From the NCBI RefSeq assembly GCF_027580225.2, contig NC_073354.2, forward strand, positions 30,028,001-30,092,000: a DNA stretch of 64,000 bases, written 5' to 3'. Shown here piece by piece: positions 46,312-57,361 of the stretch. The position numbers and the translations under genes are program-made. The notes beneath the pieces were generated by a model that was not told where the DNA came from, did no database searches, and saw nothing but the letters and a program-made list of their open reading frames with translations. This DNA is from Misgurnus anguillicaudatus (taxonomy: Eukaryota > Chordata > Actinopteri > Cypriniformes > Cobitidae). Every line of letters begins with the position of its first letter. Position 1 is the stretch's first letter.

Positions 46312-46682
46312 ATATAGAGCATGTTTTCTGACTATACGTTGTCTCAGACGATGACGTGTTTATCCTTTTCTTAATATTTTTGTGTTAATTTGATTAAATT
46401 ACAACATAACGCATGTTCAAACACAGCCGGACACATTGCGGTAATGAGAATTTCAGCAGAAAATGAGATAAAATTTACAATTATAAATTCTTATGTTGAA
46501 ATCACACATTGTGCAAGGTAGAACACAGTATTGTGTTAATTCTGATGCTTTTTAATGTTACTATATTACACATGTTAAAGCTAAAATCATTAGTGCCGTG
46601 GTGTTTCAATGGTTTCATGAGAATCACCCATATAGAGCATGTTTTCTGACTATACGTTGTCTCAGACGATGACGTGTTTATC
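46047..46682 (+). repeat. perfect 318-bp tandem duplication
   Basis: Positions 46047-46364 and 46365-46682 are identical base for base by eye, both running from CTTTTCTTAATATTT to GATGACGTGTTTATC. The unit holds the last 265 bp of the GGGTGATTCTCA element plus about 53 bp of flank. Confidence 0.93.
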
Positions 46683-47471
46683 CTGTGACGACTACCATAG
46701 CTTCACTATGCGTTTCAAAAGAAAAGGTGAGCTGTGGACTGAGCGTTTGGTTGCAATTCAAAGGTCTACACCAGGGATGGGCAACTTTGATAATGACGAG
46801 GGCCAGCATTTTTATCCTTTATACCAAGGGGGCCAGAACCACACGCACAATTGACATCATTCTTAATTTCCTTTATTAAGAAACAACAATATACAATTAA
46901 CCTGTCTTTAAAGATTTTGGCTATAAAACTTAGCAATTATGCTAATTCTAAATCATAACTTTATTTTCATTGGACAAGCATTTCAGATAAAACTTCTTAA
47001 CTGCATTGCTTTAACATCTGTAACGAGCAAGGCACTTTTAAATTAGTATAGAGGGGTTTCTCATCCCGCCCTTAGAGAACTAAAAATATTTGAAATAAAT
47101 AATACATAAATTAAAAACAAAATATATATATAAAAAATGTTAATAACAAAGTATTTTACATTTCAAATCTGAGAGCAATTTTGGCCCGAGTACGACCAGT
47201 CACTCAAACCAGTAGTAGGGCTGCAACTAACGACTATTTTAATAGTCGACTAGTCACCGACTATTGAAACGATTCGTCGACTAATCGAATAATTATTATT
47301 TTTTTCTAAAATTTAGCGTGAGATTGCTTTAATTCTGTGGAAAATGATAGTAAACAAGAAAGAAGGGGGTAGTTCAATGAATTTTTTTTACATTCAATGA
47401 AAACAAGTTTTACATTTTTAATAATTGCAGCTACTATGATTTTACCAAAACGAAGTTATGTATTTCAGCTA

Positions 47472-47478
<7 letters not shown>

Positions 47479-47511
<33 letters not shown>
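47479..47511 (+). repeat. (TA)n microsatellite
   Basis: About 16 TA units within the hAT element. Confidence 0.92.
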
Positions 47512-47512
<1 letters not shown>

Positions 47513-47852
47513 TGTATTTTTTAAGTTTTGAAGGTTTAAATCAAAACCAACTTGAGTTGAATTGATATTAATTTGAATGCACAACCAAAAAACGAGATTT
47601 CTGAAAAATTACAAAAACAGAGTTATATATATACTCAGTGAGGGCATTCGCCTGTTGTGGGGTGCACGTCTGCTTCTTTTGCAGAAAGGGGTCCATGGTG
47701 GCTCTCTTCTTCAGACTGCATGCATTTCATTTTAAAATTTTGTCAGGCACAGTCGGGCATAACGTTAAATCCTTTAGCGAAAATACGCTTATAAAATGTA
47801 CAATGTACATCCAAAACAAAACGTATTGGCTTCCATGTTATTTACATCTTAC

Positions 47853-48055
47853 AGAGGCGAGTCAAACTCCGTTTCATTCAACTGTCCGACGTGCTTTCTC
47901 TTTAAATGTTCGTGCATGACTGAGGTGCTGCCGTGAAACGCAAAGACTGCTCTGCAAACCATGCAGGTAATCTTTTTATTCGCCGTATCCAGGCTTAAAT
48001 GCTCCCAAACTTCGGATGTTTTGGTACGCGCAGCTCCTGCGTTGGAGGCTGCCAT
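47853..48055 (-). pseudogene. BED zinc-finger exon of a hAT transposase (orphan 5' exon)
   Basis: The frame starts MAASNAGAARTKTSEVWEHL and contains the BED-finger ligands in order: CMVC (C-x2-C), then H-LKRK-H (H-x4-H), with the usual tryptophan upstream. In hAT transposases this finger binds the transposon ends. The frame meets TAA six bases after a CCTCT/GTAAGA junction at 47853, a good splice donor, so this is best read as a first coding exon whose downstream exons (RNase H-like catalytic and dimerisation domains) are absent. No stop or frameshift interrupts the finger. It lies wholly inside the TSD-bounded element 47216-48244, so it is not a host gene. Confidence 0.75.
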
Positions 48056-48918
48056 TTCTGTATGTTATCACTGAGCAGAGAAGCTAATGCGCATGTGCGA
48101 CTCTCGGCAGACATTGTAATGAAGAGAGACGCCTCACTCGGTCGGAAAAAACATGTCTGGCGACAACGTCGACAATGAAATTCATTGTCGACTATTTCTA
48201 TTATCGATTTTTGTCGACAACGTCGACGAATCGTTGCAGCCCTAACCAGTAGCATTGTTTTTAACCAGATTGGACCCGAATATAAACTGATGTGTGTGCA
48301 GTCTCCAGCCCCGGTGGCCTTGCAACCAATTTGGCGAGCTGCTCCATTTGTTTATATGACGATGACACCAAGGTAACCGCTAAAACGTACATTTAAAATG
48401 ATCTGACATGTCTGTCTCAACACAAATTAACATATCGCCAACCACACAATGTCGCAAGCGCTCTTGGCAAACAGAGGAGATGTTTGAAAAGGACATTGAC
48501 ACACACATGCGAGAGTTCAGGGCTTCTCGGGTCCGTTCGGCAAAACGCATTCATTTTAAATAACCCGAGACCTGATTATTGTACCCAACCCGTGTCGGAG
48601 GCACGCGTGAAACTTTTAGACCCGAACCTGATTGTGTCTCTGGTCGGACCTCGGGTTCTGGGGCCTGTGAAGACCTCTTCTTCACATAAGCCCAAACACG
48701 GGACTATGCTTACTGTGAGGATCCGCGGGAACTAGCGCCCCCTCCTGGTTGGGAGGTTTTACGTCCTAATACAAAAATCATTTTAAAAGTATTTGATTAA
48801 GTATAATATGGTCCAGCGGGCCGTAGTCTATTAAAATTTACCCCGGGCCGTGTGCAGCCCTCGGGCCGCCAGTTGCCCATCCCTGATCTACACAGTAGAC
48901 CTTTAATACTTTATCTAA

Positions 48919-49513
48919 GGCCCTGTTCACACAAGAACGTTTGCGGGTGAAAACGTAAAAAAACACTCTACCGTCGTGTTCCCGTCTAAAGGGTAAAAAC
49001 GCAAAAGTCTGCTTGCGGTGGCTCTCGTAACGTACGCGTTTACATCACAGGCATGCGCCAGTTCAGGATAATAACAACAAACATGTGGGATTATTTCCAT
49101 ACGTCGGACCTTCAAGTTGCCATGGCAGCTCTGGTAAATATACAAGAGTCTTTCCAGCAGTTGTAAGAAATATTCACAGCTGGTATTACTGATCAGAGAA
49201 GGTGCATTAATAACCTCTATCAAATTATTGTTGCGCCTATATATCGGAGGCAAACCAGATGGCTTTGGACGAGACCTGGGAGAACAAGAAGGTTGTACGC
49301 AGGCGCGTGGACTTGGTGTTTTTGTGGGTCAGTGCTTCACATTGCCACTTAGCCGCCTGGAGTGCATACTACATCGAATATCACACACTTTTGCGTCACC
49401 ATATGCACGCAGATTTCCTCCCCAAAACGTTAGTATAAACACAGAATAAAAAGTGATAATGCAACCTCACTTTTGCGTTTTCTTTTCAGATCGTTTCCAT
49501 GTAAACGTAGCCT
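48919..49513. mobile_element. fish MITE, GGCCCTGTTCACAC family
   Basis: GGCCCTGTTCACACAAGAAC and TTTCCATGTAAACGTAGCC are loosely inverted, as in the fish repeat type opening GGCCCTGTTTACAC. No clear TSD. Open frames inside show no domain. Confidence 0.5.
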
Positions 49514-49618
49514 AGCATGAACTAACAATCTAACATGAATACTTATGCAGCATTTATTTAGTTTGTTTAGTTCATGTTAATTTCTTGCATTTTTTAAATT
49601 AAAAGTTCACATTTAGCC

Positions 49619-50130
49619 TGATTTATAGTCGTGCGTAAGCTCTACGCCGTAGCTACGCCGTAGGTTATCCGTAGCCTGTACGTAGCTCTGCGTAGCCTGA
49701 CGTGCTCCTCGCAAAAATTATATAGTTCTACAAGCGCTGATTGGTCCACCAGAACCCCTCCCGTCAGGTAAAAAACTGCGTCGTCAGGTATTTCCGTTTG
49801 CGTCGGTGAAAACAAAGATGGACCAAGTTGAACAGTGATTTAACTCAAACTGCAACATTAGTCGCTGGTTATTTATTTCCATCACTGCTGGTATTCTCAA
49901 ATCATACACAACTAGTTGCTGTTTCTTCTTCGTTTGTGGGTTATCTTGCCAAGCTACTTCTTCATTGGCGGTCGCGCTGCTACTGTGGTTCCACACGTGG
50001 ATACTGCCTACCAGCGGTCTGTACGTGTGTTTGCACGTCAACGCGGACAACGACGCAAAAGTATAAATGAAAACCGACGCGGAACCTACACCGCCGCGGC
50101 TACGCCTTAGAACCTACGCACAACTATAAT
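49619..50130. mobile_element. MITE with CTACGCCGTAG repeats near its ends
   Basis: CTGATTTATAGTCGTGCGTA is mirrored by CTACGCACAACTATAAT. The left end has tandem TACGCCGTAG motifs and the right CGCCGCGGCTACGCC. Confidence 0.55.
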
Positions 50131-50946
50131 GAACATTAACAAAGACTATAAAACTATACTGATCACTGATAATTCATGATAGTGAATGCATTTACTTATG
50201 TTGATAAACAGTGGTATAGTGTTACAATTTTTTTTACCTTGGGCCATTTCCATTTTGCATTTACACAGAAGTTATGTCAAAAATTAAAAAACTTTTTGGA
50301 GAGGTGGTCATCCAAAACCATGCTGGGTTTCTGTATGGGCACTCCTGTTTTTACTAGTTCAGTTTTCTTTGTTGTATTGACATTTCTTATATTGAAACAT
50401 GAGGTTAAATAAATATTACAACTGTGTTTTCAATAAATTTAGTTTTTTTTCTAAATGGTGCATCAAAAGCAAACACCCATGGTATCAAGATATTTAAGAA
50501 CAAACATCATCGCTAGTAATATTCTCATGGTAATTATATGACCTGAATTTTTGATTATAACACATGCTCAAGGTCAAAACGCATGATGAAGGTCTACCAT
50601 CTCTGGCAACATAGACAGCCTGTTACCTTGGTGACGCGGGGCGGGGTGGGATATTTGCAGGCTGAGTCAACCTAAAAAATATCATCTCTGAGACTGGTCC
50701 CTAAAGGATTAGGGCCAATTTCAAAGAGATTAGGGACAATTTCTATGGGATTAAATACATTTCATATTGGATTCGTGTTGACCTGGGAACAATTTATGGC
50801 TGGGATTATACAGAGAGTAAATCAGGTTGAGAACGGACATGTGCAGCTGCAAGAAATCCAAACTAGCCGACAGATGTGATCACCTTAAGAAAACCTGTAG
50901 ATTCTAGTGAGAGATCTGGGGTTTGGGGAATAAGAGGCGATCTACA
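50131..50946. other. upstream sequence, no gene or delimited element
   Basis: No exon is supported. The 78-residue frame at 50176-50412 lacks any domain. Confidence 0.4.
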
Positions 50947-51705
50947 TTAAAGGAACACGCCCACATTTTGGGAATTTAGCTTATTCACCGTATCCCCCAG
51001 AGTTAGATAAGTCCATACATACCTCTCTCATCTCCGTGCGTGCTGTAACTCTGTCTGACGCAGCCCCCGCTAGCTTAGCTTAGCACAAAGACTGGAAATG
51101 CATGGCTCCAGCTAGTATACTGCTCCCAATAAGTGACAAAATAACGCGATCATTTTCCTATTTATGTGTTGTGATTTGTATAGTCAAACCGTGTACAAAT
51201 AACAAGGTGATATGAGACACAGCGATCTTTTAACAGTATACATACTGAGAACTATATTCTCTGAAGACGAAGCACTGCCGCATGGGCGGAGTGATCTGCT
51301 CGCAGCACACGAGAAGCCCCTGGTGAGGAGCAGTGTGTTCGGTAATTTTTGTGCAAATCACTCCGCCCATGCGGCAGTGCTTCGTCTTCAGAGAATATAG
51401 TTCTCAGTATGTATACTGTTAAAAGATCGCTGTGTCTCATATCACCTTGTTATTTGTACACGGTTTGACTATACAAATCACAACACATAAATAGGAAAAT
51501 GATCGCGTTATTTTGTCACTTATTGGGAGCAGTATACTAGCTGGAGCCATGCATTTCCAGTCTTTGTGCTAAGCTAAGCTAGCGGGGGCTGCGTCAGACA
51601 GAGTTACAGCACGCACGGAGATGAGAGAGGTATGTATGGACTTATCTAACTCTGGGGGATACGGTGAATAAGCTAAATTCCCAAAATGTGGGCGTGTTCC
51701 TTTAA
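50947..51705. mobile_element. TTAA-bounded giant hairpin with 349-bp arms
   Basis: The left arm 50947-51295 and right arm 51357-51705 have equal length and appear to be exact reverse complements, with a 61-bp loop. The ends read TTAAAGGAACACGCCCACAT. The two strands encode the same short frame (MRHSDLLTVYILRTIFSEDE) because of the symmetry; it is not a gene. Confidence 0.9.
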
Positions 51706-51721
51706 ATATATTTCAATTATC

Positions 51722-51835
51722 ATTATCTAAAGCGATTTATGGTTAATTGTGTATTTGTGTTGCTAGGGATCAAACTTATGACTTTTGCGCCGCTAAAGCA
51801 ATGCTTTACCACTGAGCTATACAGGAGCACCAAAT
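51722..51835 (-). repeat. tRNA-derived SINE, partial
   Basis: Minus strand: TGTATAGCTCAGTGGTAAAG (A box), GTTTGATCCC B box and a shortened core ending near AAATCGCTTTAGATAA. Confidence 0.7.
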
Positions 51836-52022
51836 ATAACCAAATATGTGATTTTTTGTGATACTTTTCTCATAATGGATAAAACTTGGGCAAAAAATTG
51901 GGTTATATTTATACCAAACAGAGATTTCAGCCAATAATGAGCCACATAAACCTCATTAATAGTGTGAATAAACCCATGCAGCTTATGCTGTACATCCATT
52001 GAGCATTCTTGATGATATAGTA

Positions 52023-52599
52023 CAGTGGTTCTCAACCAGTGGGGCCCGACACTATCCCGGGGGGGCGCGAGTGACTACAGGATGGGAGGCAAAAAATAAA
52101 ATCTGAAAAAAAAATTCATTTTTTATCACTAAACTACTGTCATCAAAAGTTATCATTTTGTATATACATAACTCCTGAAAAAAATTAAAATGTGTTTGGA
52201 CTGGTGAGCGCGGAAATACAGGTGATAAGCGGTTTTATTAAAAATGTCTTTGTAAAGAATACGCACGCACGCAGCCACGCTCACACAAACATGTTTAAAT
52301 ACATTTATATTGTTAATTAATAAGAATAAATTGTTGTTGTAACAGCAATATCTCCAAGTTTTGTTTTTCACTGTAAAAATGTCATAATTTGACAATGCAA
52401 AGAGAGTACCGCCACCTTTTCCCCCCATTTCAAGCACTGATTATAACACAAACATAACTTTTTTTGTCAAAAGCGACAAATCCAGCGCTTTTACTGGTGT
52501 TTTTGAGACTTTTGTGGTGTTTGGAGACTCGAAAGCACGAATCACTCTGCAGTTAGACCTACGAGTGCCGTGAGCCCCTCCTGTCCAAAACTCTATCTA

Positions 52600-52637
<38 letters not shown>

Positions 52638-52757
52638 GGTCTATCTATCGGTCTATCTATCGGTCTATCTATCGGTCTATCTATCGGTGTGAGGGGGGCC
52701 CGACAGCAATGAACCTGCTTTGGGGGGGCCCAGCTTGTAAAAGGTTGAGAACCCCTG
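52023..52757. mobile_element. hAT-type element, CAGTGGTTCTCAACC termini
   Basis: Ends CAGTGGTTCTCAACCAGT and AGGTTGAGAACCCCTG with exact 8-bp TSD atatagta (52015-52022, 52758-52765). It contains the tetranucleotide array near its right end. Confidence 0.9.
52592..52688 (+). repeat. (TCTG)n / (TCTATCGG)n compound microsatellite
   Basis: About nine TCTG units followed by repeated TCTATCTATCGG-type units. The minus-strand frame of repeated DRPI residues is an artefact of this array. Confidence 0.93.
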
Positions 52758-52765
52758 ATATAGTA

Positions 52766-53735
52766 CATGACTGCTTAGATCAAATGCAACTTTGCAAACA
52801 CTGTTTTACAAGCTCTGATCGCTTGCCTTGTTGAATGATGTGAAACGTGCTTATTCAATTAGGGCTGAAATCTAAACAGATAAACCATGGGAAGTGTTTT
52901 GTCTATGAGGCAAATGGGCACTGAGGAACAGCCAACGTCTATAAACAAATCTGGGGCTGATGTATTCGGTGCACAGCAGTGATGCGCTGAGGGTTTCAGT
53001 TTGAGATGCAGGTGCCTGTATTTTGACAAAAGTGAATATGTGCTCTGTGGTGATTTTTTTCCCCCTGTAGGGCATTTACAAACTGGTTACACGTTGCTTG
53101 GCACGTACGATAGCACGCATATACACGACTGATAATGCCAGGAAAAGGCCTGTTTACACAAATGATCCCTATCTGCATGCAAAACACAAACAGCTGCACA
53201 ACAGATACACAAAAGCTCACTCCCATTAACACATACACACATGCAATAACATGCAATATGAGATAACTTACTAAATAATGCACTGCCTGTCTCACATAAG
53301 AAATAAAATCAGTTGTTACAATATGCATACTGCAAAATGCACATACAGTTTATTTCGATAATGTATTTTTCTGTCATAATATACACACCTGTTTTAGATC
53401 CACACTTTCTCTTAGCAGACGCAGCCCTGCATGAATCTTTTTACATATGCGTTCTATCTAAATCTATGACAGCGAGGTAAACTGCATTGACAACTTTACG
53501 TCCGAGTGCTGACTATAAACGGCGCCTGTTGCCTGCGTAAAGTCACAGCGGCTCTGATCAACTCTTTGTGAACACTGAACATGATAGCGATGGCGTATGA
53601 TGTCAGTCAAGCATAAGATGGCCACTGTGTACCAGCCAATCACAAGCACCATAGCATTGCAGGCCTAATATTACAAACATCACTTTGGTAAAAAAATAGA
53701 CTTTTGAAGTGCACCATATAACTACAAAAGGCAAT
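52766..53735. other. upstream sequence, no gene or delimited element
   Basis: No exon, SINE or TSD-bounded element seen. Confidence 0.4.
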
Positions 53736-54589
53736 GGGTCTCATTCACTAATAATTGCGTACGTTTTTCGTACTTATACGCACACTTGAACTTCTAACGA
53801 AAACTTTCCGCCTAATTCACAAAACGTGCGTATGCACATGAGTTTGTTCTTATACTTGTTTTTACGTTAGTGAATTTGGAGTGTCCTACACAGCGCTTGT
53901 CCACAGAAAACTTTAGAGCAGTTTGTCATAGAAGCAAAAGAGCTCGAAAAGAAATCCATGATCATATTTATTATCGGTAAAGTTTTCGTTTTGCTTTGCA
54001 TATTTTATTTGGGATGTTTTGTTGTAGTATTGGATGCTTTAACAAATATGACATTAAATTAATATGACAGAGACGCGCATCTGTATCTAAAATAAAACAG
54101 ACAGGAGATCAAGTGATTGATGTTTGGACTTCTCATTACATTTACATGACGTTTAGGCTACATTAGGCATTAAGCAGACTTTCAAATAGAGATTTAAAAA
54201 GTGAGGAAGAAGAGCACGAAGATTTGTCATTACGTGCATCTTCTTTATAAGTTTAGAAAAAAACAATAGGCTATAATAATATAATGTATATAATCATAAT
54301 AATATAGATTATGTCTAATAATATATAATAAAGAGAATATTATAATATAAAAAATAATCATGTAAATTTTATATATCAATATTATTATAAGCATTATAAT
54401 TATAGCTTAGTATTTGATTATAGTGTACGTGATTATTGAGTACGAGTTGTTTTAGGTTTTCTTGAATTTTTGCGTACATTTAGAAGACATTTGATACAAA
54501 CGTTTTGAATCATGATTTGTTCGTGAAAACATCCGTACGCACATCTCACGCACAAATGTGTGCATACGCATGCTTAGTGAATGAGACCC
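53736..54589. mobile_element. fish DNA element, GGGTCTCATTCACTAA termini
   Basis: The inverted ends GGGTCTCATTCACTAA and TTAGTGAATGAGACCC are perfect over 16 bp, with a flanking AAT on both sides. Subterminal TGCGTACG-type motifs occur at both ends. The middle is very AT-rich. Confidence 0.78.
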
Positions 54590-54678
54590 AATATGTTTAA
54601 TTCTCAAGGAACGCACATATAAATAAAGATTTCTGAATGGGGCTTTGTCTGTAAAAATGGTTAAAAAGGTCCCTAGGT

Positions 54679-55263
54679 GTCACTGGGGCAGTAAAACGTC
54701 ATAATATGTACCGTTTTGGTACAGATATGTATACAATTTCTACTATTATGTACCTTTGAGATACTAATATGTACCTTTGATGTATTAACTCATTCCCCGC
54801 CAGCCATTTTTTGAAAAGGTGCCCGTCAACATTTTTTGTGATTTTCACAAAATGCCTTCCAGGAAAATTTTCTTCTAAAAATATATAAACATACAAATAT
54901 CCTATTTATATTTTTTCTCTGCTTATAAACTCTTAATTATGGGTATTTTTCTTATTTAGCAAAAAGCTGAAGTAATTGCATTTTTGTGAAGGAATTTTGT
55001 AAGAAATCAGATTCAGAATGATTATCAAAATATACAAAGAGTTTAAAATTAGTAAATAACATTTTGGATTCAGTTTTTATTAAATTGGATAATTACGTAT
55101 TGAAGATTAGCATAAAAATTCATCAGGAACACGTTTTTTTAAGCAAATGTTTTCTTTTAATTGACAAGATAACTCGTCAATGGCGGGGAAAGAGTTAATA
55201 TAATGTCTTTGGTACCAATACAGTATGTAGCTTAGGTACTATATGGCATTTTGCCCCAGTGAC
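54679..55263. mobile_element. GTCACTGGGGCA element split by a TTAA MITE
   Basis: GTCACTGGGGCAGTAAAA and TTTTGCCCCAGTGAC are inverted ends. The interior holds ATGTACCTTTGA-type repeats. A left-end fragment of the family lies at 56340-56375. Confidence 0.72.
54785..55198. mobile_element. TTAA-bounded MITE, TTAACTCATTCCCC family (inner)
   Basis: TTAACTCATTCCCCGCCAGC and TGGCGGGGAAAGAGTTAA are inverted ends. It is a better preserved copy of 38064-38547. Confidence 0.8.
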
Positions 55264-56388
55264 AGCTCGTGACCATTTTTTTGACCATTTTCTGGCAGTG
55301 TATATGAATGTAAGGTGATTGTTACCATTATTTGGAAGTAAAAAGCCTAGTGTGAGTTTATTAGCAACAATCCTATTATATTTACTTCTATCCTATTTAA
55401 ATACATCTTTGCAGCCAATTTCATGTCAGCAATACATCGATCCTATGAGGTCCTGACTGACATGAATAAAAAATAAATGCACTTATTGCATTTGCATCGA
55501 AATGAGAAGGAAGATCTGGCAGAGCTCTGCTGCTGAGTGTTTATTTGTCTGGACTTGCGAGTGAGAATTCAATCTCATCAGATCTATTTTAACTCATAAC
55601 TCATCACTTGCTTATTTGAACAGAAAATGAGCCTTGTGCTCTATTAAATAAACCAGTTCCAGTTCTGAGAAGCAAGTCTCTGAGCATTTATCAATGTCTA
55701 TCCAAAGTTATATAAAATAATCTGATGACGACTCCCACAAGTTAAAAAACAAAAATGACCTCTAAAAATAGACAGCAATGAGATTAAACTTAATGAGATT
55801 TACTCATCCAATTCATCTAGAAATCTAGTATAGCCCATCTTTAACCCAGACCATGCCAAATATTCCAGTATCAAAGCAATAAACACCCAAAGTAGATGCA
55901 CAATCCCAGGAAAGGGTATATGTGAGTGTGAAATTGCCCAGTAGTGCAAGCAGCTCTCTATTGTAAGAGATCCGGGTGTTGGCCTGTATGCAGTCACAGA
56001 TGAGATCTGAGCATGCTGTGGCTACGTACACAGACAGAGATTAACAAAGCCCTTACATCATTATTAGAGGATAATCCCAGGCTTTCTGCTGTGTTATTGT
56101 TTGGGAAACTTCTTCCATTTCATTTCAGTAGACTGAGTTATATTTAGATATCTGTAATACCAGAGCACTTGAGCCAGCGGCACTGGTATTAACAAACCTG
56201 ACTGATTGTGTGGTCAGTGGATTCAAGGAGGATTTTGTGTGAAAGGTGAACAAACTTGGTCCTACTGTGAATCGAAAGCATTATACAGTAATTTAGCTGT
56301 TTAATACAAAATATTAAATACACTGTCAGAAATAAAGGCTGTCACTGGGGCAGCACCCTAATATGTACCATTTAAGTAACAATTTAAC
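55264..56388. other. upstream sequence, no gene; single-copy-looking
   Basis: No supported exon or element apart from the GTCACTGGGGCA fragment near 56340. Frames at 55800-56031 have no domain. Confidence 0.4.
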
Positions 56389-57361
56389 CCTCATAAACCC
56401 CGATTTTCCTGTATGCGTAAAATGACCCCAGAAATTAAAAGAGTGATTACAAAAATATATACATTTTTAATGATACAAATAATATATATACATTTTTTTT
56501 TACTTCCCATCTATACATTAATGCTGTGTTTTGGGAGATATGAAGTACTTTTATACCCGTTTACCACTAAATTCCTCAACTACACCATTAGCTTGCCTGT
56601 AAAATATCAAATTTTAAAGAAAATTTCACATAAATTATGATCTAAATTTGATTAAAAAATTTTTTGATATTGATCTAGATGTTATGTGTTAAATTTGGTC
56701 ATCTGGTGTTTAGAGAAAAAAAAAACATAAAAGAAATACAGTTTAGGAAATAAATCATTTTGACCAGCAGAGGCCCATAAAAACCCATTTATTTCACTGG
56801 ATGTGGCCAACTGCTCACATCACTACTTTAGTGATACATTTTGTGAATTTATGTATATATAAACATTAGAAAGGAGATTAAAAATAAATATTATTTCAAA
56901 TAGTAGAAGCATTTTACATCTTTGTTTTGCATCTGTGGCTGTTTTTTTGCCAAATTTTGTAAAAAAATGTTCTCTCTGGCAGTCATACCTTTGTGTGTAT
57001 GTGTGATTGAGCATGTCTTTTCTATATTGCATTTGTGCTTTAGTACCAGGCCTACTTTTCTGTGTTGAAATTTTCCGTTTTGTTTTCTAGATGCATTGAT
57101 TTTTTTTTTGACAAATAAAAAATAGGATTTTTTTGCATTTCCCATTCATTTTTAATTGGGGTCATTTTTACCCCCAAATGGCCTCTTTTGGTAATTTTTT
57201 TACACATCTTTAGAATGACCGAATCAAGCCCAGGTTTTTTATATGAATATTGACAGATCACTAAAGTCACAAAATCTTATTCCACTGAGATGAAGGGAAC
57301 CATGTTTAACTAAAGAAAAGTGGCTTGGGGTAAGATTGACCCCAAGGGACTTATTAGGGTT
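56389..57361. repeat. AT-rich repeat with AACCCTCATAAACCCC end
   Basis: AACCCTCATAAACCCC at the left and ACTTATTAGGGTT at the right are loosely inverted. The interior includes GGGGTCATTTTTACCCC. The boundaries are uncertain. Confidence 0.4.

Larger units (their letters stand above)
47216..48244. mobile_element. hAT-type element with a BED-finger exon, TAGGGCTGCAAC termini
   Basis: The perfect ends TAGGGCTGCAAC and GTTGCAGCCCTA have exact 8-bp TSD accagtag (47208-47215, 48245-48252). GTCGAC-rich subterminal repeats occur at both ends. It contains a (TA)n run and the BED exon on the minus strand, but no catalytic domain. Confidence 0.92.
46772..48885. mobile_element. hAT-type element, CAGGGATGGGCAACT termini, split by a second hAT
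   Basis: Ends CAGGGATGGGCAACTTTGA and CAGTTGCCCATCCCTG; flanking 8-mers gtctacac (46764-46771) and atctacac (48886-48893) agree at 7 of 8. Removing the inner element leaves about 1.08 kb. Part of the right half (48515-48680) is rich in GGGTC/GACCC and loosely resembles the 18872-19949 family. Confidence 0.85.

Noticed and set aside
51212..51440. Identical short protein predicted on both strands
   Set aside because: It is a consequence of the perfect inverted repeat, not a duplicated gene.
52559..52768. Protein-like frame with repeated DRPI units
   Set aside because: A translation of the tetranucleotide microsatellite in a hAT element.
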